DNA of 30,882 bases, from positions 1-30,882 of the forward strand of contig SUVI01000028.1 in assembly GCA_015062085.1 (NCBI GenBank), read 5' to 3'. The position numbers and the translations under genes were made by a program. Shown piece by piece: positions 23,101 through 29,947 of the stretch. Within the stretch, counting starts at the first letter, position 1; each line of letters opens with the position of its first letter. Source of the stretch: Planctomycetaceae bacterium (lineage in GTDB: Bacteria > Planctomycetota > Planctomycetia > Pirellulales > Thermoguttaceae). The notes under the pieces were generated by a model. The model was not told the origin of the DNA. It saw only the letters and a program-made list of their open reading frames with translations, and did no database searches.

Positions 23101-23382
23101 TCAATACGGAAATTCCGAGCTGATCAGATCCACGATCGTATTCACGGCATCTTCACAGTCCGGTCCTTCTGCCGACACGGTGATGACCGTCCCCTTGATG
23201 GCGGCCAACAGCAGCAGTTCCATGACGGAATGCGTTCCGACGACACGGCCGTTTGCTTCCAGTTCCACTTCGGACTGGAATTTTGCGGCACATTCGTAAA
23301 TCATCGTAGCCGGACGCATATGCAGTCCGTCTTCATTCGTCAGGATCACTCTTTTGGTATATTTGGGAGCTGTCTGTTTCAT
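23101..23382 (-). CDS. ptsH: HPr-like phosphocarrier protein
   Basis: 93 residues from the ATG at 23382, selected because GAGG sits 6 bases before it and it starts 7 bases after the stop codon of ptsN; a longer form from 23421 would overlap ptsN. Active His21 lies in GLHMRPAT. Ser52 stands 31 residues later, the same distance as His15-Ser46 in E. coli HPr, in 'THSVMELLLLAA', so kinase control at this Ser is possible. It carries phosphate from enzyme I to EIIA domains such as the ptsN product next door. Confidence 0.92.
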   Translation of the reverse strand: MKQTAPKYTKRVILTNEDGLHMRPATMIYECAAKFQSEVELEANGRVVGTHSVMELLLLAAIKGTVITVSAEGPDCEDAVNTIVDLISSEFPY

Positions 23383-23389
23383 GGCAGCC

Positions 23390-23866
23390 TCAGACGGCGT
23401 ACTGATTATTGTCAGCTTCACTCAAAAGCTCAATGATGTCATCCTGCGATTTGGCCTGCATCATGAACGAGCGGAACATGCCTTCGCGCAGCTGCTTGGA
23501 GATATGCTCCAGAGCGCTGAGGTGTTCCTGCGGCTGATCCGGGGGAGAGATGAGGAGGAAGAGAACGCGAACGGCCTGACCATCGAGGCTGTCGAAATCG
23601 ACGCCGGTGGAACTCACGGCGACCATGCCGACCATTTTTTTAACATTCTGATACTTGGTGTGCGGGACGGCGACATTACGGCCGATGCCTGTGCTGCCGA
23701 GACTTTCACGATTCAGAACGAACTGGACCACACCTTCATAGTCCGCTTCCGCGATCTGGCCGGCATTGAGAAGCGCCTGGACCATTTCACGGATCGCATC
23801 TTCTTTCGTCGTCGCTTTGAGATCAGCGATCAGTGCTTCATTACAAATAAAATCTTTAAATTTCAT
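23390..23866 (-). CDS. ptsN: PTS EIIA domain protein, PtsN-like (fructose/nitrogen class)
   Basis: 158 residues from the ATG at 23866, which has AAGGAG at the right distance; the open frame extends further upstream without one. A single EIIA-2 domain with active His69 in 'GIGRNVAVPHTK', then 'LFLLISPPDQPQEHLSALEHISK' as in PtsN proteins. It accepts phosphate from HPr and in known bacteria regulates potassium transport, nitrogen or stress responses rather than sugar uptake. The gene lies between hpf and ptsH, as in the rpoN-hpf-ptsN-npr clusters of proteobacteria, though rpoN and rapZ are missing here. Confidence 0.92.
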   Translation of the reverse strand: MKFKDFICNEALIADLKATTKEDAIREMVQALLNAGQIAEADYEGVVQFVLNRESLGSTGIGRNVAVPHTKYQNVKKMVGMVAVSSTGVDFDSLDGQAVRVLFLLISPPDQPQEHLSALEHISKQLREGMFRSFMMQAKSQDDIIELLSEADNNQYAV

Positions 23867-24038
23867 GAAATACTCCTTGGAATGGATGAAATGAAAATAT
23901 CTGCCCCTGAAACGCTCAACGGCGAAACGCACAGGATCGCCGGACACGAAGGGAATAAAAAGACCCCCGCTCCGCAGCTGCGAGTGTTTCCTCAATGGCG
24001 AGGAACGGTTTGCCGTGCCGCGGAGCCGCGCAGATCTC

Positions 24039-24353
24039 TTATTTAGCTTTTTGTTCAGGACGAGTATCTGACAGTTTCTCTTTGAATTTCTTTAGCTGCT
24101 GTTCCATCTTCTTCAACGCTTCGTCAAGAGACGTCAGCAGGTCCCCTGCCTGAGCCTGAACGACAAATTCCTTTTTCGGCTCGACTTTCAGCAGGAGCGT
24201 TAATTCCGGAAAAACTCGGGATTCCATATCCGCCATGACTTCGACGGACGAGATCCGGTCGTAGAAGCGGCTCAGCTTCTCGATCTTTGCCTGAAATTTT
24301 GCACTCATCGCGGCATCGAGCGTACCGCGCCGAACGGAAAACGTAATTTGCAT
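24039..24353 (-). CDS. hpf: Ribosome hibernation promoting factor, short form
   Basis: 104 residues of the HPF/RaiA (S30AE) family. Starts 'MQITFSVRRG', with a helix/strand pattern through 'KLSRFYDRISSVEVMADME' and 'VVQAQAGDLLTSLDEALKKMEQQLKKFKEKL'. It lacks the C-terminal domain of long HPF, so it would resemble E. coli HPF. It binds in the 30S decoding centre and silences ribosomes in stationary phase. First gene of the hpf-ptsN-ptsH-ptsI row, with a 172-base gap to ptsN. Confidence 0.9.
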   Translation of the reverse strand: MQITFSVRRGTLDAAMSAKFQAKIEKLSRFYDRISSVEVMADMESRVFPELTLLLKVEPKKEFVVQAQAGDLLTSLDEALKKMEQQLKKFKEKLSDTRPEQKAK

Positions 24354-24439
24354 ATTCTACTCACTTTCCCGCCGAGGGTTCCTCAGCGTGCAAGGTCAGG
24401 GAGCGGATCTATTTCACAATAAAAACGCCCACAGTACTA

Positions 24440-24467
24440 ATATTACATTTTTTTTCAGGATATTCAA
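24440..24467 (-). promoter_or_regulatory. Promoter for hpf and the pts genes
   Basis: On the minus strand: TTGAAT (24467-24462), 16-base spacer, TAATAT (24445-24440). The rest of 24468-24693 shows no gene and no convincing terminator for the upstream gene. Confidence 0.65.
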
Positions 24468-24693
24468 GCGCCCCCTATCAGAATATTTGACTTTTTTAGC
24501 CAATCTTCCATAAAATTTTCGGAAAAATTCTCACGACGCGACTTTTTTACCTCTTCTGACCTTTCTGTTCTGTATCAGGAAACCGATCCAGAGAAAAAGT
24601 CTGCCGTTATTTTCTTTATCGGCGGATCGCAAACTTTCCCCGAATTCTTTTTAAACAAACTCTCGATTTTATCGTCAGGAAAAAGAGCCCTAA

Positions 24694-25485
24694 CTATTTT
24701 TCTTCGGTCGAGCCCTTTTCGGTCTCTTCTATTTCGGACGTCGATGCCGATCCTCCTGTTTCCTGGGCTGCTGCGGACGGAGCATCTTCCCAAACCGCGT
24801 TCAGCATTCGACCGGGGATCGAACGCGGAAATGCAAGTCCGAGCGCCAGCCAAAGTCCCCAGATCCCCAAAAGCGCCAGTGTCGCCCACTTCCAGTAATT
24901 GGGGCCCTCTTTCGACTCTGGATCTGAACTCCGTATCCGTTCCGGCGCGGAGGGCGTCTCTGCACGCAGATCGTTCCCTTCAGGAACCTTGCTGGTTCCA
25001 GCTGGAAGCAGTGATTCCGGGATCTCTGAGAAGTGCGGCATCGGTTCCGGCTTGGTCTGTGCTGAAGGAAGCGGGAGCGAGTACTCATCTCCGGTATCCG
25101 CAAAACGATACAGTCCGCAGAGTCGTTCCCGAAGTTCAGGAGAGATGTCTTGAGCCTGCAAAAGTACGCGGGAAAGGATCCGGTGGCAAGACGCTACCTC
25201 GCCGAGTATCACTTCCGAATGAAGACAGAATTTCTCATACTCCGGAGTCTTTGCCGACGGCATCGCATTGTCCAGATATTCTGCCGACGAGTTTGCATTT
25301 CCCAATGGCGTACCGTCTAGGACCATTGGTGCCGCCAGACCTGGGAGCCGCAGAACTTCTTCGATCTGCCCTTTCAAGGCCTTGGCAAGTTCACTTTCGT
25401 TTACTTTGAGTGCAACTCGCTTTGCATCCTCTTCGGAGTAATTTTCATTGATCCAGTTCAGCAGGGTCCGGAGGGTCAAACGCAT
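24694..25485 (-). CDS. Conserved planctomycete membrane protein of unknown function
   Basis: 263 residues. 'MRLTLRTLLNWINE' and 'SSAEYLDNAMPSAKTPEYEKFCLHSEVILGEVASCHRIL' (broken here as AEYLDNAMP, EYEKFCLHSEV, GEVASCHRIL) match a layout I know from proteins widespread in Planctomycetes. A Pro/Ser-rich linker follows, then one membrane helix at about 199-219 and a short acidic Ser/Glu/Thr-rich tail. The N-terminal part has the feel of anti-sigma-like helical domains, which would place it in the cytosol with a tail outside, but no function is established. AAAGGG precedes the ATG. It stands alone, between hpf and a secreted glycosidase-like gene on the same strand. Confidence 0.82.
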   Translation of the reverse strand: MRLTLRTLLNWINENYSEEDAKRVALKVNESELAKALKGQIEEVLRLPGLAAPMVLDGTPLGNANSSAEYLDNAMPSAKTPEYEKFCLHSEVILGEVASCHRILSRVLLQAQDISPELRERLCGLYRFADTGDEYSLPLPSAQTKPEPMPHFSEIPESLLPAGTSKVPEGNDLRAETPSAPERIRSSDPESKEGPNYWKWATLALLGIWGLWLALGLAFPRSIPGRMLNAVWEDAPSAAAQETGGSASTSEIEETEKGSTEEK

Positions 25486-25645
25486 GGGGAATCCCTTTCA
25501 TTCAAATTTCTGCGGAATACGAAAAATGATCCACTTCACATTAATATTAGTGTCATCTTTCCCCTTTTCTTCGTGCAAAAAAAATAAAAATTTTTAAAAT
25601 TTTTCCTCATCCGGCAGCTGAGTATCCGCGCTCGCATTGCAATTT

Positions 25646-25683
25646 CTGCCGCTCCGAATTTTCGGTAAGATACGAAGCGGCAG
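25646..25683. other. Nested hairpin downstream of the secreted glycosidase-like gene
   Basis: CTGCCGCT (25646-25653) pairs with AGCGGCAG (25676-25683), enclosing a small CCGAATTTTCGG palindrome. There is no T-run on the minus side, so it may be a processing or attenuation structure rather than a terminator. Confidence 0.45.
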
Positions 25684-25729
25684 CCTGCCTGTTTTGCAAG
25701 GAAACGTATCTTAAAAAGATCGCATCCCG

Positions 25730-28204
25730 CTATTTTAGCTCGATCCGGTAAATATGGACGGCAAAACCGGCGAGATCCTCCGTCAGCGTGTTTCCGTCGA
25801 GCGTCACCGACCGGTCTTCAAAAACGACTTCGGCACGATCTTCCAAATTTTCCGGCAGCGTGAAGCGTGCTTTGACTGGTTCCAGGGTGGAATTGACGCA
25901 CAGAAGCCACGCGCAGCCGTCGTGGAACTTGAGCAGGCAGGAGACCGAGTCGTTTCCGGCAGGGTCTTTTTCCGGTCCGGCGAGTATCTCAGGCGGCGCG
26001 GGCTGGGCGGGCGTGCGTTCGAGAAGGACGGGGCTGAGTTCCCGAATGCGCGTCGCGATGGTCGAAATGTTCTTCCAGGTCTCCGGGGTGGTCGTGATGC
26101 CGTAGTTGAACTTTTTCTTTTCCGGCTCGACCGTTCCTCCGTAAGTGTACCACGTGATGCCGTTCGCGCCGTGGATGATCGAAGCGAAACTCATGGCGTT
26201 CAGTTCGTCAAACGTCGGGAATCGCTGCCAGCCCCAGCCTTTGAAGTACTGAATGATCGGCCAGACGCTGCGGGGTGTTTTGGACCCGGAGCGGCGAATA
26301 TCTTCCCAGCAGCATTTCATGTCGCGGATGGTGATCGCGACGCAGTTTTCTGCGCTTTCCGGCTGTGTTGTCCGGACGGGGTAGATCTCGGGAAGGAAAT
26401 TGTCTGTCCCCAGTACGTAATCGCGGTAGTTGGAGATCTCCTGTGCGGAACCGACGGGGTCAGCCTGCGTCGAAATGCGCGTCGGATCGAGTGCCTTCAC
26501 GGCATCATCCCGGTCGAAAAGCTGCGAGACCGTCGTGTTCGCCGATGTGTCGTCTCCAAGATACCACGCGAGAATGGCGGGATGGTGCCGCTCGACGTTG
26601 ATGAAGCGCTCGTCGATCGAGTATGCCGGGATCCAGAGACGGAAACCGTATTTGTGTGCGGTTTCGAGAAATTCGTCTGTTCGCGGCACATTGTATGAAT
26701 GCGCGAAATTGAAACCGGCTTCTTTCAGACCCGCGAACGCCCGGTCCAGATCGAAACCGTTGAATTCACGTTTCATGACTCCGTAAATTCCGATGGGGAA
26801 GAACGGTTCCCCGTCAATGAGCGTCATGCCGTCGTCGCGGAGGGTGACTTTCGGCGTTTGGGGCGTTTCGCCGATGAAGAAGCATTTTTTCGCGTGGACG
26901 GCATTTCCAAAGAAGTCTGCCGCCTTCACTTCCACACGGTGAAGCCCCTCCGCCCACTCGGTTTCCGGCGGAAGAATGAGGCGGTTTCCCTCACGGCGAA
27001 TGACGGAAGTCACGTCCTGTTCGTCGACCGAAACCTGAACACCCTCCATGAAAACGGGAGAATCGTCCGTGATCTCGATGACCAGCTCGGTTTTTGCGTC
27101 CGTCGTCGGGGACTCGCTGACGATCTTCACGCGCGGATCAAAAGCGTCGCCGCGCAGAGTCCAGTTTTGGGCATTCTGAATGATTTTCGGTTTGGCGGAG
27201 TCCGCAGGCGTGAGGGAAAGCTCCTTCAAAATCGGCGTTTTGGGGCCGTTCGGGACGAGAAATGCCTTGACGCGGAAGTATTTCGCATCCACTGCAAACG
27301 GCTCGGTCCAGAAACTCTCCGGAGTTCCGTCCGGACCAACGTACGGCGTCCAAGAGATCCCGTCCGACTCGGCGTTTGAGGCGGACTCGGCGTTCGGATC
27401 TCCTGCATTTTCCGGCACGATCGCGGTCGAGACCTGGAATTTCAAAGCCGTTCCTTCCGGAAGATCCGCCTTCCACGCGACGCGCCCCGTCTCGAAAATG
27501 TCGGAAATGAAGGAACCGTCGTGCGTGAAAAACTCATTCGTGCCGTCATCTTTCAGCATCGAAAACATGACGTTCCGCACGGCACAGAGCTTTCCGTCAT
27601 CTACGTTCGGATAGTCGAAACCAAGCTGGATCACCGCCGAAACGGCTCCTTTCGGAACCGCATCGCGAATGGAGATCTCCTGAAAATTACCGCGTGAGGC
27701 ACCAAACGGAATCACCGTTCGGCCGCACTCTTTCCCGTCTGTATCGTGCCACCGTATGAGCGAGAGCCACATTTCGCCGGCATTTCCGTTTCCCTTGAGC
27801 TGCATTTCGGCGCAGATCTGGAAGGAAAGCACGAATTCCGACGCTCCCGCAGGCACTTTGACGGGACGTGACGAAACGCTCCAGGCAGTGTCGACTTTCC
27901 GGTCGATCTCTCTTCCGGAGATCAGAAGGCATTTCTGCCCCTGAAATTCACTGCCGAAGGTAATTTTCAGCAGATCCTGGTAGTTGTGGATCTTTTCGGG
28001 ATCCCAGGCGGTGTTCGTCTCAAACGTGTCGGCAAACACGATGGTCCCGGTCGGCGCGACGGCGATCCCGTTTTCCTGAAGGAGGATCTTCTGGTTTTCG
28101 TAGATCCCGCCCCCGAATAGTTGGTTTGCGGAAAGAAGGTTCAGGCCCAAAGCCAGTGCCAGACCGGCTCCAGCGAGCGGACGCAGTGTGAGTTTTTTCT
28201 TCAT
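25730..28204 (-). CDS. Large secreted glycoside-hydrolase-like protein
   Basis: 824 residues from the ATG at 28204 (AGGA upstream; the frame is open to 28261). Signal peptide in residues 1-33. The N-terminal half looks like beta-sandwich modules (residues about 50-260, then 'TELVIEITDDSPVFMEGVQV' and 'RVEVKAADFFGN'). The C-terminal half is a TIM barrel of the GH-A kind: 'LIDGEPFFPIGIYGV', 'HPAILAWYLGDD', 'LPEIYPV', 'ANGITWYTYGG', and a last small beta domain. The motif at strand 4, usually ADEP, reads GDDTS (Asp551, Asp552), while Glu606 in PEIYPV is a nucleophile candidate. The change in the acid/base motif makes activity uncertain. Family and substrate are not identified. Confidence 0.75.
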   Translation of the reverse strand: MKKKLTLRPLAGAGLALALGLNLLSANQLFGGGIYENQKILLQENGIAVAPTGTIVFADTFETNTAWDPEKIHNYQDLLKITFGSEFQGQKCLLISGREIDRKVDTAWSVSSRPVKVPAGASEFVLSFQICAEMQLKGNGNAGEMWLSLIRWHDTDGKECGRTVIPFGASRGNFQEISIRDAVPKGAVSAVIQLGFDYPNVDDGKLCAVRNVMFSMLKDDGTNEFFTHDGSFISDIFETGRVAWKADLPEGTALKFQVSTAIVPENAGDPNAESASNAESDGISWTPYVGPDGTPESFWTEPFAVDAKYFRVKAFLVPNGPKTPILKELSLTPADSAKPKIIQNAQNWTLRGDAFDPRVKIVSESPTTDAKTELVIEITDDSPVFMEGVQVSVDEQDVTSVIRREGNRLILPPETEWAEGLHRVEVKAADFFGNAVHAKKCFFIGETPQTPKVTLRDDGMTLIDGEPFFPIGIYGVMKREFNGFDLDRAFAGLKEAGFNFAHSYNVPRTDEFLETAHKYGFRLWIPAYSIDERFINVERHHPAILAWYLGDDTSANTTVSQLFDRDDAVKALDPTRISTQADPVGSAQEISNYRDYVLGTDNFLPEIYPVRTTQPESAENCVAITIRDMKCCWEDIRRSGSKTPRSVWPIIQYFKGWGWQRFPTFDELNAMSFASIIHGANGITWYTYGGTVEPEKKKFNYGITTTPETWKNISTIATRIRELSPVLLERTPAQPAPPEILAGPEKDPAGNDSVSCLLKFHDGCAWLLCVNSTLEPVKARFTLPENLEDRAEVVFEDRSVTLDGNTLTEDLAGFAVHIYRIELK

Positions 28205-28296
28205 TTTTCGTTCCTGATTTTTCGTTTCTGATTTAGGCAGAGGGTCAAAAAACGCTTCCAATTTTGGAAAGGCGGAGGGGAGGCGATCTTTTTTCC

Positions 28297-28325
28297 ATTT
28301 TATCCGCAGTACATGATCTTCGCAA
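28297..28325 (-). promoter_or_regulatory. Promoter for the secreted glycosidase-like gene
   Basis: On the minus strand: TTGCGA (28325-28320), 17-base spacer, TAAAAT (28302-28297). A TTCCAA/TTGGAA inverted repeat at 28256-28269 follows in the leader. Confidence 0.55.
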
Positions 28326-28336
28326 GGTCTCTGAAG

Positions 28337-28401
28337 AAAAAAAGACTAAAAAAAGACTAAAAAAAGACTAAAAAAAGACTAAAAAAGGACTAAAAAAGGA
28401 T
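28337..28401. repeat. Phased A-tracts, 11-bp tandem repeat
   Basis: Five units of 11 bp (A6-7 followed by GACT or GGACT) and a shorter sixth. A-tracts spaced by one helical turn are known to bend DNA. The array ends 12 bp upstream of the -35 of the minus-strand promoter at 28320-28325 and 13 bp from a REP-B end. Confidence 0.85.
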
Positions 28402-28414
28402 AAAAAACGATTCA

Positions 28415-28702
28415 TCTGGAACTGTGTACCAGTTTCACCACGGAAGACACTGAAAACGCACAGAGACACACGGATCTTAACACAAAAAGCGGTAAAAAAC
28501 AGACGGCTCGAACATTTTTTGAATTTTTAAAATTTTATTTTTAAAAATCCATTTGCGTCTTTTCGTGTTTTCCGTGAAATTCATGTCAGGGCACTTTCCC
28601 TGCCTTTTTTCCTTTTTCTTTTCCTTTTTTTCAGTGTGTTTCAGCGTTTCTTCTGTGCACTCATTGGTAAAATCGCGTCCGTGTCGGTACATACTTTCCG
28701 GA
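28415..28702 (+). mobile_element. REP-B element, MITE-like, full copy
   Basis: 288 bp. Ends TCTGGAACTGTGTACC and, inverted, TCCGGAAAGTATGTACC. Internal blocks 'accacggaagacactgaaaa', 'gcgtcttttcgtgttttccg' and 'tttttcagtgtg' recur in order in the inverted copy at 5267-5530. No gene is encoded. The stretch 28703-28798 shows nothing further. Confidence 0.65.
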
Positions 28703-28798
28703 AGAGCTGCTCACGGCTGAAAACTCACAGAAAAGTTCTTCATTTTTGGTCAAATTTTGAAAATTTCGTCAAATAAATGTTTTTTTTCGGGGAATCGT

Positions 28799-28826
28799 TT
28801 GCATTTTTCGAGAATTTAGATAAAAT
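28799..28826 (+). promoter_or_regulatory. Promoter for the LOG-family gene
   Basis: TTGCAT at 28799-28804, 16-base spacer, TAAAAT at 28821-28826. A hairpin GGAGACGT/ACGTTTCC (28836-28857, one G-U pair) sits at the predicted transcript start. Confidence 0.65.
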
Positions 28827-28911
28827 GAAACTTGCGGAGACGTGAAAAAACGTTTCCCTGCTTTTCCATAAAATCGAAAAACGTTGAAAAAATTGAAAAA
28901 AGGAACCTGAA

Positions 28912-29784
28912 ATGTGTGCTAAATCTTCCAAGACCCCGGATATTCTGGATCTGAAGTGCAGTTCCAGCTACACGCTTGCGTATTGTGATCCCGATCTGAT
29001 GGCGCAGCCGGAATTGCGGCCGGTCCGCTTGATGATGGAGGCTTTGAAGCCTGAAATGGCGCTGGATCGCGAAAACATCGACTCCACGATCGTCGTGTTC
29101 GGCAGTGCGCGGATCACGGATCCTGAAAAAGCGAAACAGAAACTGGAAGCGGCACAGATGCTTCTAGAGGAAAAACCGAAAGATACTCGGCGTCAAAAGC
29201 GCGTCAGGCGGCTGGAAAAACTGCTCGAGCTAAGCAAATACTACGTCATGGCGCGTGAGTTTGCCCGGCTGGTTTCCGAAGAGTGCAAAAAGGATCTTCG
29301 GAAAAAGTACGTCATCATTACCGGCGGAGGACCGGGGATCATGGAAGCTGCGAATCGCGGAGCGTTTGATGCGGGAGCACCTTCCATCGGACTGAATATC
29401 GACCTGCCGGCCGAGCAGGAGCCGAATCCGTACATTTCCCAAGAATTTTGCTTTCATTTCAACTATTTTGCGATCCGAAAGATGAATTTCCTCCTTCGCG
29501 CCAAGGCTCTGGTCGCATTTCCGGGCGGGTTGGGGACGCTGGATGAACTGTTTGAGGCGCTGACGCTCCGACAGACCGGAAAGATGCAGCACATTCCGAT
29601 CATTTTGTTCGGAAAACGCGATTTCTGGGACAATATCATCAATTTGGAGTGGATGGTCGATGCCGGTGTGATCGCAGAAGAGGATCTCGATCTCTTTTAC
29701 GTCGCGGAAACTCCTGCGCAGGCGTGGGAGTACATCAAGCGTTACCATGCGCTGAACGATTCACCGAAAAAGAACGAAGAGTAA
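28912..29784 (+). CDS. LOG-family protein (lysine-decarboxylase-like Rossmann fold)
   Basis: 290 residues. Carries the two family signatures: 'GGGPGIMEA' (138-146) and 'PGGLGTLDE' (204-212). Proteins with these motifs are nucleotide 5'-monophosphate phosphoribohydrolases; plant LOG releases active cytokinins, and bacterial members act on AMP-like nucleotides. The older name lysine decarboxylase is not supported for this family. There is an extra N-terminal part of about 57 residues and a charged helical insertion at about 73-108 (KAKQKLEAAQMLLEEK), a little longer than in short LOG proteins. AAGGA precedes the ATG. Transcribed alone. Confidence 0.9.
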   Translation: MCAKSSKTPDILDLKCSSSYTLAYCDPDLMAQPELRPVRLMMEALKPEMALDRENIDSTIVVFGSARITDPEKAKQKLEAAQMLLEEKPKDTRRQKRVRRLEKLLELSKYYVMAREFARLVSEECKKDLRKKYVIITGGGPGIMEAANRGAFDAGAPSIGLNIDLPAEQEPNPYISQEFCFHFNYFAIRKMNFLLRAKALVAFPGGLGTLDELFEALTLRQTGKMQHIPIILFGKRDFWDNIINLEWMVDAGVIAEEDLDLFYVAETPAQAWEYIKRYHALNDSPKKNEE

Positions 29785-29878
29785 GAAAAAACATAAACGC
29801 TGGAAATACAAAAAAGGATCTGCCTGAGGCATTCTGACGGCTCCGAACGTCTGATGCTCCAGGCAGTCCCTGAATCTC

Positions 29879-29916
29879 ATGCCGTCCGTTCAAAAGCGGG
29901 ACGGCGTTTCATTTTT
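29879..29916 (+). terminator. Intrinsic terminator after the LOG-family gene
   Basis: GCCGTCC (29881-29887) pairs with GGACGGC (29899-29905), followed by a T-rich run. It lies between two convergent genes. An upstream imperfect hairpin (GCCTGaGGCAT...ATGCtcCAGGC, about 29822-29865) may assist. Confidence 0.75.
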
Positions 29917-29947
29917 CGCGTGGATCTTAACGGATCCGAACTTTCAC

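Noticed and set aside
25754..26698. Plus-strand open frames opposite the glycosidase-like gene
   Set aside because: No start signals or domains; they end or begin wherever the antisense gene's codon use permits.
28337..28401. CRISPR array
   Set aside because: The 11-bp units follow each other without spacers and no cas gene is present; phased A-tracts explain it.
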